From positions 6,588,001-6,652,000 of the forward strand of contig NZ_CP085173.1 in the NCBI RefSeq assembly GCF_020616555.1: a stretch of DNA of 64,000 nucleotides, read 5' to 3'. The translations under genes and the position numbers were made by a program. This DNA comes from Streptomyces longhuiensis (GTDB lineage: Bacteria > Actinomycetota > Actinomycetes > Streptomycetales > Streptomycetaceae). The notes beneath the pieces were generated by a model. The model ran no database searches and was not told the origin of the DNA. It was given only the letters and a program-made list of their open reading frames with translations. This document shows positions 25,910 through 35,900 of the stretch, one piece after another; positions within the stretch are counted from its first letter, which is position 1, and every line of letters begins with the position of its first letter.

Positions 25910-26545
25910 TCAGTCCGGGATCAGCAGCCCGGCGGCCGCCCCCGCGGTGCGCGGGCCGACGCCGAGCGACAGCGCCACCCGCAGGTCCTCGCCGGTGTCC
26001 ACGTCCTGGCGTACGGAGTCGACGCCCGTCAGCGGGAGTTCCACCGCGCCGGACGCGGCATGACGGGCCCGCGACGCGGTGCCGAATGCGGGACGCAATT
26101 CCGTACCGGAACCCGCACTGAGAAGTGTTGTCCCGATTCCCGCGGCATCGGGGAGAAATGCGCGGGGAAATAGCGCGGCTTCCGCGAGAACCCGGGACAA
26201 TTCCGCGGACCGCAGGGCCGGCAGATCGGCGTTGAGCGCCGCGACTGCCGCATCAGGGCGCCGGGCCCGCGCGGCCGCCGCACCGTGCGCCAGAGCGGCG
26301 TTCAGGCCCGCTCCCGGGGCATCGGGGACGATCAGGGCACCCAGGGCGGCCAGCTCCCTCCCGGCGAGCGCGTCGTCCGTGACTACCACCACATCCCGCA
26401 CCCCGGCCGAGGCGGTCGCGGCGGCCACGGTGTCCTGCGCGAACGCCAGCGCGAGCCCGGGGCGCACCCCGTCCCCCGCCGTGGGCGCCAGCCTGCTCTT
26501 GGCCCGCACCAGGGGTTTCAGCGGTATCACGAGGGTCCACTGCAC
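25910..26545 (-). CDS. cofC: 2-phospholactate/phosphoenolpyruvate guanylyltransferase (coenzyme F420 synthesis)
   Basis: A 211-residue nucleotidyltransferase of the CofC/FbiD family. It couples GTP to 2-phospholactate or, in actinobacteria, phosphoenolpyruvate, giving the precursor of coenzyme F420. It begins VQWTLVIPLKPLVRAKSRL, the family's Lys-rich P-loop, and has ALNADLPALR (metal-site Asp) and AFGTASRARHAASGA plus the VDTGEDL ending. GTG 26545 has GAAGGGA at 10 nt; an ATG at 26575 (ten codons longer) lacks a site. It is divergent from plsC. No other F420 genes are nearby. Confidence 0.88.
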   Translation of the reverse strand: MQWTLVIPLKPLVRAKSRLAPTAGDGVRPGLALAFAQDTVAAATASAGVRDVVVVTDDALAGRELAALGALIVPDAPGAGLNAALAHGAAAARARRPDAAVAALNADLPALRSAELSRVLAEAALFPRAFLPDAAGIGTTLLSAGSGTELRPAFGTASRARHAASGAVELPLTGVDSVRQDVDTGEDLRVALSLGVGPRTAGAAAGLLIPD

Positions 26546-26710
26546 GTGAGGTCCGTCCCTTCGGGTCGCGCTCATTGTGGCCCGGCGCGTGAGGTGGGCA
26601 TAAACGTGCGGGCGTACGGTGTTCTCGACAGACCGGCGGCCTGGGGCGACACTTGTGCGGCTGACCAGGTCCGAGAGGGCCTTCAAGGGTCCATAGAGGA
26701 AGGTGTCCGA

Positions 26711-27511
26711 GTGTCCCGCCGCAGAATCGGCTTCTGGTACCGCCTGGCGGCGGTCATCGCAAAACCGCCGCTCGTGGTTCTGATCAAGCGGGACTGGCGC
26801 GGAATGGAGAACATTCCGGCCGACGGCGGCTTTATCACCGCGGTGAACCACAATTCGCATCTGGACCCGTTGGCGTACGCGCACTTCCAGTACAACACCG
26901 GACGCGTTCCGCGATTCCTCGCCAAACACGGGCTCTTCAAGAAGGGGTTCGTCGGCGCCGTCATGCGCGGCACCGGACAGATCCCCGTCTACCGCGAGAC
27001 CACGGATGCGCTCAGCGCGTTCCGTGCCGCCATCGACGCCGTCGAGCGCGGGGAGTGCGTCGCCTTCTATCCCGAGGGCACCCTCACCCGCGATCCGGAT
27101 CTGTGGCCCATGACCGCCAAGACGGGCGTCGCGCGCGTGGCACTGCAGACCAAGTGCCCCGTGATTCCCGTCGCCCAGTGGGGCGCCAACCTCGTGCTCG
27201 CGCCGTACGCGAAGAAGCCCGACCTGCTGCCGCGCAAGACGCACCACGTCCTCGCCGGACCGCCGGTCGACCTGGAGCGCTTCTACGACAAGGAGATGAC
27301 CCCGGAACTCCTCAAGGAGGCCACCGAGGCCATCATGACGGCGATCACCGGACTGCTCGGTGAACTGCGCGGCGAGCAGCCCCCGCTGCGGCGTTACGAC
27401 CCCCGTGAGGCGCGCATCGCGCAGCGCCGCAAGGCCGCCGGCACCAACACCCTTACGGAGCAGGCCGGTTCGGCCGCCATCGAGCACGGAAGTCCTGAGG
27501 AGAGCAAGTGA
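26711..27511 (+). CDS. plsC: 1-acyl-sn-glycerol-3-phosphate acyltransferase
   Basis: A 266-residue acyltransferase of the PlsC family, at the membrane, making phosphatidic acid. The catalytic HX4D motif is NHNSHLD near residue 57-62 and the phosphate-binding motif is FPEGTLTRD. The first ~25 residues form a hydrophobic/amphipathic anchor (FWYRLAAVIAKPPLVVLI). GTG 26711 has GAGGAAGG upstream. The 3' end overlaps gpsA by 4 bp, linking acyl transfer to glycerol-3-phosphate supply. Confidence 0.93.
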   Translation: MSRRRIGFWYRLAAVIAKPPLVVLIKRDWRGMENIPADGGFITAVNHNSHLDPLAYAHFQYNTGRVPRFLAKHGLFKKGFVGAVMRGTGQIPVYRETTDALSAFRAAIDAVERGECVAFYPEGTLTRDPDLWPMTAKTGVARVALQTKCPVIPVAQWGANLVLAPYAKKPDLLPRKTHHVLAGPPVDLERFYDKEMTPELLKEATEAIMTAITGLLGELRGEQPPLRRYDPREARIAQRRKAAGTNTLTEQAGSAAIEHGSPEESK

Positions 27512-28518
27512 CCCCACCCGTCAAGGCGGCCGTCTTCGGAACCGGCTCCTGGGGTACGGCCTTCGCCATGGTGCTCGCCGACGCGGGGTGCGACGTCACC
27601 CTGTGGGCGCGCAGGCCCGAACTGGCCGAAGCGGTCAACTCCACGCGTACGAACCCCGATTACCTCCCCGGCATCGAACTCCCCGGCAACATCAGGGCGA
27701 CCACGGACGCCGCCGAGGCCGCGGACGGCGCCGACTTCACGGTGCTCGCCGTGCCCTCGCAGACGCTGCGCGCCAACCTCGCCGAGTGGACGCCGCTGCT
27801 CGCGCCCGGCACGGTCCTCGTCTCCCTCATGAAGGGCGTCGAACTCGGCTCCGCCATGCGGATGAGCGAGGTCATCGAGGACGTCACGAAGGTCGGCGAG
27901 GACCGCATCGCGATCGTCACGGGCCCCAACCTCGCCCGCGAGATCGCCGCCCGGATGCCCGCCGCCGCGGTCGTCGCCTGCCGCGACGAATCGGTTGCGC
28001 AGCGCCTCCAGACCGCCTGCCACACGCCGTACTTCCGGCCGTACACGAACACGGACGTGATCGGCTGCGAGCTCGGCGGAGCCGTGAAGAACGTCATCGG
28101 GCTCGCCGTCGGCATCGCCGACGGCATGGGCCTCGGCGACAACGCGAAGGGCTCGCTCATCACGCGCGGCCTCGCCGAGACCACCCGGCTCGGCCTCGCG
28201 ATGGGCGCCGACCCGCTCACGTTCTCCGGGCTCGCGGGTCTCGGCGACCTCGTCGCCACCTGCTCCTCGCCCCTGTCGCGCAACCACACCTTCGGGACCA
28301 ACCTGGGCAAGGGCATGACCCTCCAGGAGACCATCGCGGTCACCAAGCAGACCGCCGAGGGCGTCAAGTCCTGCGAGTCGGTGCTCGACCTGGCGCGCCG
28401 GCACGGCGTCGACATGCCGATCACCGAAACCGTCGTCGGCATCGTGCACGAGGGGAAGTCCCCGGTCGTCGCCCTGAAGGAGATGATGTCGCGCAGCGCC
28501 AAGCCCGAACGGCGCTGA
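27508..28518 (+). CDS. gpsA: glycerol-3-phosphate dehydrogenase [NAD(P)+]
   Basis: A 336-residue soluble dehydrogenase reducing dihydroxyacetone phosphate to glycerol-3-phosphate for phospholipids. It has the Rossmann motif FGTGSWGTA at 10-18. The catalytic Lys is in GGAVKNVIGLAVG, and GLGDLVATC and MPITETV are present. GTG 27508 overlaps the plsC stop as GTGA, with AGGAG just upstream. Confidence 0.97.
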   Translation: MTPPVKAAVFGTGSWGTAFAMVLADAGCDVTLWARRPELAEAVNSTRTNPDYLPGIELPGNIRATTDAAEAADGADFTVLAVPSQTLRANLAEWTPLLAPGTVLVSLMKGVELGSAMRMSEVIEDVTKVGEDRIAIVTGPNLAREIAARMPAAAVVACRDESVAQRLQTACHTPYFRPYTNTDVIGCELGGAVKNVIGLAVGIADGMGLGDNAKGSLITRGLAETTRLGLAMGADPLTFSGLAGLGDLVATCSSPLSRNHTFGTNLGKGMTLQETIAVTKQTAEGVKSCESVLDLARRHGVDMPITETVVGIVHEGKSPVVALKEMMSRSAKPERR

Positions 28519-28574
28519 CGCGAGGCTCGCCGGACGCTGACTCCGCTGCTACCAGCAGGTACGCTCAACGCGAT

Positions 28575-29732
28575 ATGAGCAGCGAGAACCTTCCCCAGAG
28601 CAGCCGCCCGTCGGGCCAGAAGCCCCGTGTGGCCGTCGTCTTCGGCGGTCGCAGCTCCGAGCACGGCGTTTCCGTCGTCACCGCAGGCGCCGTGCTGCGG
28701 GCCATCGACCGCACCAAGTACGACGTGCTGCCGATCGGCATCACGCGGGAGGGGCGTTGGGCGCTGACCGCCGACGATCCCGAGCGGATGGCCATCACCG
28801 ACCGCAAGGTGCCGGACGTCGCCGAGCTCGCCGAGTCCGCCGAGGGCGGGGTCGTGCTGCCCGTCGACCCGTCGAGCCGCGAGGTCGTCTACACGGAGCC
28901 CGGCTCCGTGCCCAAGGTCCTCGGCGACGTCGACGTCGTGTTCCCCGTCCTGCACGGCCCGTACGGCGAGGACGGCACCATCCAGGGCCTGCTCGACCTG
29001 TCCGGGACGCCGTACGTCGGCTGTGGCGTCCTGTCCTCGGCCGTCGGCCAGGACAAGGACTACATGAAGCGGGTCTTCACCTCGTTCGGGCTGAAGGTCG
29101 GCCCCTACCTGGTGATCCGGCCGCGCGAGTGGGAGAACGACCGGGAAGGCGCGCGGCGCCGCATCGCGGACTTCGTCGGCGAGCAGGGCTGGCCGCTGTT
29201 CATCAAGCCCGCGCGCGCGGGTTCGTCGATCGGCATCACCAAGGTCGACTCCTTCGAGGGCCTCGACGAGGCGATCGAGGAGGCCCGCAGCCACGACCCG
29301 AAGATCATCGTGGAGGCGGCGCTCGTCGGCCGCGAGATCGAGTGCGGAGTCCTGGAGTTCGAGGACGGGCCGCGCGCGAGCGTGCCGGCCGAGATCCCGC
29401 CGGTCCAGGCCCACGACTTCTACGACTTCGAGGCCAAGTACATCGACTCGGCGTCCGGCATCGTGCCCGCGCCGCTCACCGACGAGCAGACGGCCGAGGT
29501 GCAGCGGCTCGCGGTCGAGGCGTTCGACGCGGCGTCCTGCGAGGGCCTCGTGCGCGCCGACTTCTTCCTCACCGAGGACGGCGACTTCGTGATCAACGAG
29601 ATCAACACGCTGCCCGGCTTCACCCCGATCTCCATGTACCCGCGGATGTGGCAGGAGAGCGGCGTGAGCTACCAGGAGCTGGTGGACCGCCTCATCCAGG
29701 CGGCGCTGAACCGGTCGACGGGGCTGCGCTAG
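28575..29732 (+). CDS. ddlA: D-alanine--D-alanine ligase
   Basis: A 385-residue ATP-grasp ligase for peptidoglycan. It shows the N-terminal GGRSSEHGVSV (binding Glu), IKPARAGSSIGI (ATP-grasp), the omega-loop FYDFEAKY with the Tyr typical of D-Ala-D-Ala ligases rather than D-Ala-D-Lac (VanA-like) enzymes, and INEINTLPGFTPISMYP (metal ligands). It starts 56 bp after gpsA at ATG 28575. So the native wall should carry the vancomycin-sensitive D-Ala-D-Ala end unless a van cluster exists elsewhere. Confidence 0.95.
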   Translation: MSSENLPQSSRPSGQKPRVAVVFGGRSSEHGVSVVTAGAVLRAIDRTKYDVLPIGITREGRWALTADDPERMAITDRKVPDVAELAESAEGGVVLPVDPSSREVVYTEPGSVPKVLGDVDVVFPVLHGPYGEDGTIQGLLDLSGTPYVGCGVLSSAVGQDKDYMKRVFTSFGLKVGPYLVIRPREWENDREGARRRIADFVGEQGWPLFIKPARAGSSIGITKVDSFEGLDEAIEEARSHDPKIIVEAALVGREIECGVLEFEDGPRASVPAEIPPVQAHDFYDFEAKYIDSASGIVPAPLTDEQTAEVQRLAVEAFDAASCEGLVRADFFLTEDGDFVINEINTLPGFTPISMYPRMWQESGVSYQELVDRLIQAALNRSTGLR

Positions 29733-29758
29733 TCCTGTAGCGATCCGATCCGTGCACG

Positions 29759-30250
29759 TCAGTCGGCGATCCCTTCGGGGATCGCCTTCTTGACGGGCTG
29801 GGCGAAGTCGACCAGGGGCGAGGCCCCCTCGGCGGCCAGCTCCTTGGGCAGGGTGACCTCCACGTAGGCCACCCGCAGCGTCGTCGTGAGCACCTGCGTG
29901 CCGTCGTCCCGCTTCTCGTACGCCCAGCCCACGCCGTTCACCTTCACGGGCAGAGCCTGGGGGTCGTCCATCAGCGCGGGCCGTGCGACACCGCAGCGCA
30001 GTATGATCGCCGGATCTCCCCACCCCGCGGTCAGCTCGGACCGCGGAGAGGGGTCGTTCCTTCCGTGCCCGTCCACCGTGTCCGGAAGCCTTTTGTGCAG
30101 GTTCCGGCACAGGTCCGTGACCTTGGCGTCAGGGGTGGGAACCGCTGCGTGTGCCGTGTCGTCTGCTGAGGAGCAGCCCGAGACGGCGAGCAGCAGGGCC
30201 AGGGCGGGGAGCCCGGTGGCAAGGCGGGGCCGGTGGCGGAAGAAGTTCAC
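29759..30250 (-). CDS. DUF3515 lipoprotein
   Basis: A 163-residue predicted lipoprotein. The signal peptide MNFFRHRPRLATGLPALALL ends at lipobox LAVSGC, so Cys is lipidated and the protein is anchored outside. The mature part contains CRNLHKRLPDTV and WGDPAIILRCGV, with two Cys that may pair, as in DUF3515 proteins. Start GTG 30250. It lies 20 bp after the Lrp-like gene on the same strand. Function unknown. Confidence 0.88.
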   Translation of the reverse strand: MNFFRHRPRLATGLPALALLLAVSGCSSADDTAHAAVPTPDAKVTDLCRNLHKRLPDTVDGHGRNDPSPRSELTAGWGDPAIILRCGVARPALMDDPQALPVKVNGVGWAYEKRDDGTQVLTTTLRVAYVEVTLPKELAAEGASPLVDFAQPVKKAIPEGIAD

Positions 30251-30270
30251 CGGCCAAGGTTAGACGGGGG

Positions 30271-30504
30271 CTACAAGTGCACGACCGGGCAGGTCAGGGT
30301 GCGGGTGATGCCGTCCACTTGCTGGACCTTGGCGACCACCATGCGGCCCAGCTCATCGACTGTGTCGGCCTGTGCGCGCACGATGACGTCGTAGGGACCT
30401 GTCACGTCCTCGGCCTGGATCACCCCCGGGATCTTGCCGATCAGCTCGGCTACGGTCGACGCCTTGCCGACTTCGGTCTGAATCAGGATGTACGCCTGTA
30501 CCAC
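30271..30504 (-). CDS. stand-alone Lrp/AsnC ligand-binding (RAM) domain protein
   Basis: A 77-residue protein that is only the RAM effector domain of Lrp/AsnC regulators (VVQAYILIQTEVGKASTVAE...IPGVIQAEDVTGPYDVIVR). There is no helix-turn-helix. GTG 30504 has GGAGG five nt upstream, which settles the short form against a longer open frame. Such single-domain proteins may sense amino acids or form mixed oligomers with full Lrp proteins. Cotranscribed with the DUF3515 lipoprotein. Confidence 0.9.
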   Translation of the reverse strand: MVQAYILIQTEVGKASTVAELIGKIPGVIQAEDVTGPYDVIVRAQADTVDELGRMVVAKVQQVDGITRTLTCPVVHL

Positions 30505-30728
30505 GGAACCTCCAGGGCGGCCACGAGGATCATGTGGGGAGAAGAGACGCCACGGTATCGCGTCGCCGCTCGCCGCGGGGAGACCCGCGGTGACTGTGGC
30601 GTACACACTGCGACTGACGGAAGGCGGGCACCGGTCCACGGGACGGTCCCGCCCATGACAATGACCGTACCGATGACAGAGACGGCTCGCGACCGTAAGC
30701 GGACCGGGGCAGAAGGGGCAGTACGCGC

Positions 30729-31694
30729 ATGAAGGGCACCGTCGGCGAGCTGGGCGAGTTCGGGCTCATCCGAGAGCTCACCTCCCGGCTCACCACCACC
30801 CCGGCCGTACGACTCGGCCCGGGCGACGACGCGGCCGTGGTGGCCGCGCCGGACCGCAGGGTCGTCGTGAGCACGGACATCCTCCTCGAAGGGCGGCACT
30901 TCCGCCGCGACTGGTCCACGGCGTACGACGTCGGGCGCAAGGCGGCCGCGCAGAACCTCGCGGACATCGCCGCGATGGGCGCCGTCCCGACCGCGCTCCT
31001 GCTCGGCCTCGTGGTCCCCGCCGAACTCCCCGCCAGCTGGCCGAACGAGCTGATGGACGGCCTGCGCGACGAGTGCCAGGTCGCGGGCGCCGCCGTCGTC
31101 GGAGGTGATGTCGTACGCGGCGACACCATCACCGTCGCGATCACCGCGCTCGGCGACATGCGCAACCACGAGCCGGTCACGCGCGCCGGCGCACAGCCGG
31201 GCGACGTCGTCGCGGTGACCGGCTGGCTCGGCTGGTCCGCGGCCGGGCACGCGGTCCTCTCGCGCGGCTTCCGCTCGCCCCGCGCCTTCGTCGAGGCCCA
31301 CCGGCGCCCCGAACCGCCGTACCACGCGGGCCCCGCGGCCGCCGGGCTCGGCGCCACGGCCATGTGCGACGTCAGCGACGGGCTCATCGCCGACCTGGGC
31401 CACATCGCGGAGGCCAGCAAGGTCCGTATCGACATCAAGTCCGGCAAGGTCGACGTGCCTTCGCAGATGAACGACATCGGGCAGGCCGTCGGCGTCGACC
31501 CGATCCAGTGGGTGCTCACCGGGGGAGAGGACCACGCCATCGTGGCCACGTTCCCGCCGGACGTGAAGCTGCCCGCCCGCTGGAAGGTGATCGGCGAGGT
31601 CCTCAACCCGTCGGCGCTGCCCCAGGTGACGGTCGACGGCGCCCCGTGGACGAACAAGGGCGGCTGGGACCACTTCGGGGACATAGAGGCCTGA
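30729..31694 (+). CDS. thiL: thiamine-monophosphate kinase
   Basis: A 321-residue ThiL, which phosphorylates thiamine monophosphate to the diphosphate. Family motifs are LGPGDDAAVV, STDILLEGRHF, DIAAMGA, GGDVVRGDT and MCDVSDGLIADL. It ends 5 bp before the convergent monooxygenase gene. The upstream ~225 bp hold no gene. Confidence 0.96.
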   Translation: MKGTVGELGEFGLIRELTSRLTTTPAVRLGPGDDAAVVAAPDRRVVVSTDILLEGRHFRRDWSTAYDVGRKAAAQNLADIAAMGAVPTALLLGLVVPAELPASWPNELMDGLRDECQVAGAAVVGGDVVRGDTITVAITALGDMRNHEPVTRAGAQPGDVVAVTGWLGWSAAGHAVLSRGFRSPRAFVEAHRRPEPPYHAGPAAAGLGATAMCDVSDGLIADLGHIAEASKVRIDIKSGKVDVPSQMNDIGQAVGVDPIQWVLTGGEDHAIVATFPPDVKLPARWKVIGEVLNPSALPQVTVDGAPWTNKGGWDHFGDIEA

Positions 31695-31699
31695 CGGGC

Positions 31700-32956
31700 T
31701 CACCGGCCGCGTACCGCCACGGCCGGTGCGTCCAGCAGGGCCGGGTAGTCCTTCAGGTCGAGCGCGGTCGCGGCCTTCTCCGTCAGGCGCTTGAAGAACC
31801 CGGCCATCAGGCGGGAGCTGAGCAGCCGGTACATCCGGTCACGGCTGCGGATCTTCCGCTCGGTGGGCGGCGCGAAGAACGGGCCCGCGTTGCCCGAGAT
31901 CTTCTGGCAGCCCTTCGCGAAGTCCCCGATCTGTGCCTCGTAGGCGGCGAACGCGGTGCGGTGATCGCCGCCGGCCAGGGCCAGTTCACCCGCCAGGACG
32001 TATGCGCCGACGACCGCGACGCCGGTGCCCATGCCGCCCATCGTGGCGCCGTACCCCGCGTCGCCGAGCAGGACCACGCGACCCTTGGTGAGCCGGTCGA
32101 CATGGATCTGCGCGATGGCGTCGAAGTACAGGTCGTCCGCGTCCTCCAGCGCCTCGAGGACCCGGGGCGCCTCCCAGCCCATCCCCGCGAACCGCTCCGC
32201 AAGGATCCGCTTCTGCCCGTCCACGTCCCTGCGGTCGAGGACCAGAGGCCCGGAGCGGAACACCAGGAGCGCGCCCGCGCGGTCCGGGTCCCCGTCGTAG
32301 TTGCTGACGGAGACCGCGCGGCCCGGGTCGCTGTAGAGCCTGCCGGTGCGGTCGAGGCCCAGGTGGTTGGGGATGCCGAAGCCGGCCACGTAGTGGTCGA
32401 GAAAGCGCAGATAGCGGGACTCGTCACCGAACACGAGGCGACGGGTGGGGGAGTGCAGTCCGTCGGCCGCCACGACGAGATCGAAGCGGCGGGGCGCCGC
32501 GCGCTCGAAGGTGACGTCGACCCCGTCGTCGTCCTGGGCCAGGGTGGCGATCGAGTCACCGAAGACGTACTCCACGGTGTCCCTGCCGTGCTCGTACAGG
32601 ATGTGGGCGAGGTCGCCGCGGAAGATCTCCACGTCGCCGCTCATCAGCTCCGCCGGCAGATCGACGCGCGGGGTGCCGTCGGCGTCGACGACCGTCTGGC
32701 GGCCCATGCGGGTCTGGCGCGCGTGGATGTCGTCGTGGATGCCGAGGGCGGTCAGGACCGTGCAGTGCACCCAGCCGCGGAAGTCGACCGCGAATCCGCC
32801 CTCGCGCAGGGCGGGGGCCTTCTCGACGACGGTGACGCGGGCTCCGTGGAGGGACAGGGCGAGGGCGACGGCGGGGCCGGCGACGCTGGCGCCGGAGACC
32901 AGGACGTCGAGGTGGGACAGCCGGGTCGATGCGTACGGGGTGTGTGTGTTCGTCAT
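31700..32956 (-). CDS. FAD-dependent monooxygenase (PHBH/TetX-like)
   Basis: A 418-residue flavoprotein hydroxylase type. The N-terminal FAD fold reads VLVSGASVAGPAVALALS, a variant of GxGxxG, with Glu of VVEKAPAL binding ribose. The DG motif is VVAADGLHSPTRR and the GD motif is VVLLGDAGYGATMGGMGTGV. ATG 32956 is 35 bp after the regulator gene. Such enzymes hydroxylate or oxidise aromatics, antibiotics or polyketides; the substrate is unknown. Pairing with a SARP-like regulator suggests secondary metabolism or drug inactivation. No biosynthetic cluster is visible around it. Confidence 0.88.
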   Translation of the reverse strand: MTNTHTPYASTRLSHLDVLVSGASVAGPAVALALSLHGARVTVVEKAPALREGGFAVDFRGWVHCTVLTALGIHDDIHARQTRMGRQTVVDADGTPRVDLPAELMSGDVEIFRGDLAHILYEHGRDTVEYVFGDSIATLAQDDDGVDVTFERAAPRRFDLVVAADGLHSPTRRLVFGDESRYLRFLDHYVAGFGIPNHLGLDRTGRLYSDPGRAVSVSNYDGDPDRAGALLVFRSGPLVLDRRDVDGQKRILAERFAGMGWEAPRVLEALEDADDLYFDAIAQIHVDRLTKGRVVLLGDAGYGATMGGMGTGVAVVGAYVLAGELALAGGDHRTAFAAYEAQIGDFAKGCQKISGNAGPFFAPPTERKIRSRDRMYRLLSSRLMAGFFKRLTEKAATALDLKDYPALLDAPAVAVRGR

Positions 32957-32991
32957 GTCCCCGAGCCTCGCGGGCGCCCCTGACCACCCGC

Positions 32992-35900
32992 TTACCGTCG
33001 GCTGACCGCCGCTGATCTCATGGCCCGGCCCTCTTTGAACGCCCTCTCGTACGTCTCCGGAGTGAGGGCCGCACGGACCCATGCCTCTACGGGGGCGACG
33101 TCCGGGTCCCCGGCGAGCGCGAGGCCGCGCAGACCCGCACCGGCCCCGAGCAGCACCGCGGCCTCGCGCGGACCCTGCGCCACGGAGGCCAACGCCTCGG
33201 CCACGTCCGCGAGTTCGAGGGCGCGCGTGGGCCCGTCGCAGAGCGCGAGCCCCTGCTCGAACCAGTCGCGCGCCTCGTCGGGCCGTGACGCGGCGAGGGC
33301 GACGCGGCCCAGACCGATCAGGGTCCGCACGGTCTCGCCGACGCTGAACCAGTTCGCCGCGCACAGCTCGAGAGCCGCTTCGTAGTGCACGCGCGCGTGC
33401 TCCGTGTCCCCGCCGGTCCGTGCCACATCGCCGAGCCCGCGCCGCGCGCTCGCCACCTTGTCGGGGACGGCCGCCGTACGGGCCATCGCGGCCGACCGCG
33501 TGAAGTGGTCTGCGGCGTCCCGGAGTTGGCCCTGGTGAAGCAGGACGTACGCCCGCCGGTGCAGCAGATCGGCGGTCTCCTCCGGGGCTTCGAGCGCGGC
33601 CACATGCGCGAGACCCTCGTCGAGCAGCGCCAGGGCCCGCTCCCGATCACCGCGCCAGTCCGCGAACATGCCCAGCGGATCAAGGCAGTTGGCCATGCCC
33701 CATCGGTCCCCGGTCGCCCGGAAGCCGGCGAGCGCCCGCTCGAAGTGCTCCTCCGACGTGACGGGGCGCCCCGCGAACCACTCCTGGAAGCCCAGGCCGA
33801 CATCGAGCAGCGCGAGCCCCCAGGGCGCTTCGCCGACCTGCCGGCGCACCCGCTCCTTCACGGCGTACTGCGGCCCGTACGCCACCGACCACAGGACCAC
33901 CACGAACGGCCGCCGCAGCGCGTGGTCCCGGGATGCGAGCACGGCCTCCGCGCGGGCCAGGCGCTCCGGTTCGCGCGGGTCGTTCCCGTCGCCCGCGACC
34001 GTGTTGATCACGCACAGGACGTACTCCTCGGCAAGGTCCTCCGGCGGCTCGTCCCCGAGCGCAGCGAGCAGCTCGCGGGCCAGCGGCACATGCGCGCCGT
34101 GCAGCCCGCGCAGCCGCCAGAACCAGGACAGGTCCGCCATCAGCCGCAGCGCCGCGTGCGGGTCCGCGCGCACGAGATGACGCAGGGCCGCCGACAGGTT
34201 GTCCCGCTCGGCCCCGAGCGCGGCCAGCCGCGGCAGTTGCCCGCCGCCGCGCAGATACGGCTCCGCCTGCGCCGCCAGTCCCCGGAAGTACGCGGCGTGC
34301 GCGTCCCGCAGCCGCGACAACTCGCCCTCGTCGGCCAGGTGCTCCGCGCAGAACGCACGGATCGTCTGAAGCATCCGGTAGCGGCCACCGGCCGCTTCCA
34401 GGAAGGACTTCTCAGTGAGCGAGGCCAGCAGGTCCTCCGGGTACGGCACCCCGCACACGGCCTCGACCGCGGCGAGCGTCGCGCCCCCGGACGACCCTCC
34501 GGCGAACACGGCCATCCGCCGCGCGAGATCCCGCTCCTCCTCGTCGAGCAGCTCCCAGCTCCACTCGACGACGGCGCGCAGCGTGCGGTGCCGGGGCGCC
34601 TTGGTGCGGTCGCCGCGGGACAGCAGCCGGAAGCGGTCGCCCAGGCGGTCGGCGAGCTCGTCGACGGTGAGCGTGCGCAGCCTGGCCGCGGCGAGTTCGA
34701 TCGCCAGCGGCAGCCCGTCGAGGGCCTCGCAGATCCCGTGAACGGCCTCCACGCGCGCGTGCAGATCGGCATCGGGCCGTACGGCGGCCGCCCGGTCCAT
34801 GAACAGACGCGCGGCGGGACCGGCCGCGAGCGGCGGCACCGGGCACAGCGCCTCACCGGTGATGCCGAGCGCCTCTCGGCTCGTGGCGAGGATCCGCAGC
34901 CCGGGACACGCGCCGAGCAACATGCCCGCGGTGCGGGCCGCGTCGTCGACGAGATGCTCGCAGTTGTCGAGCACGAGCAGCACCTCGCGTCCCTCCAGCG
35001 CGTCGATCAGCCGCTCGACCGGATCCCCCTGGGGCCCCCGGAACCCCTCACGCACCCCGAGCGCAGCGAGCAGCGCGTACGGCACCAGCTCCCCGTCGGC
35101 GAGAGGCGCCAGCTCGGCCCAGCACACGTCGGTCCTGTCCCGTGCGGCCTCGGCCGCGAGCCGGGTCTTGCCCGCCCCGCCCGGACCCGTCAGCGTCACG
35201 AGCCGCGCCCCGGCGAGCAAGGCGTCGATCCGCGAGAGTTCGTCGGTCCGCCCGACGAACCGGGTCAACTGCGCGGGAACGCCCCGCCCGCGCGCGGGTT
35301 CCCGCCCCCGCAGGAGTTCCAGGTGCAGCGCCGAGAGCTCCGCCGAGGGATCGGCCCCCAGCTCGTCGGCGAGGACACGCCGCACCTCCTCGTACACGGC
35401 GAGCGCCTCGGCGGGCCGCCCGTCGGCGTGGAGGGCGCGCATCAGCTGACCGTAGAGGCGTTCGCTGAGGGGATGGGCGGCGATCAACTCCCGCAGCTCG
35501 GGGACGAGGCCGCCACCCGAGCCGAGCGCGAGTTCCGCCTCGATACGGGTCTGGGCGGCGGTGAGCCGGATCTCGTCGAGACGGCTGCCGAAGGCGGCAG
35601 GCAGGTCGGCGAGAGCCGGACCGCGCCAGAGCCCGAGCGCCTCCCCGAGAAGTGCGGAAGCCCGGGAAGGGTCCCCGGCCGTGAGCGCCCGCTCGCCCTC
35701 GGCGGCCAGCCGCTCGAAGCGGTGCACGTCCACGTCGTCCGGGCCGACGGCCAGCCGGTAGCCCGCCGGGGTGGTCTCGATGCCGAGGGAGAGCCGCTTG
35801 CGCAGCCGTGAGACCTGTGACTGCAGCGCGTTCGCGGCACCGGCCGGCGGCTCGTCCCCGTACAGGCCGTCGATCAGACGCTCCGCCGGGACGGTCCGGC

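Noticed and set aside
25910..27517. Very long version of cofC extending under plsC
   Set aside because: Only the part from about 26545 has CofC sequence; the rest is the antisense of plsC.
27660..30110. 816-codon open frame on the minus strand across gpsA, ddlA and DUF3515
   Set aside because: It runs antisense through two well-supported enzyme genes and overlaps a real lipoprotein gene.
31364..32983. 539-codon plus-strand frame continuing past thiL
   Set aside because: It is out of frame with thiL and antisense to the FAD monooxygenase, whose motifs are clear on the minus strand.
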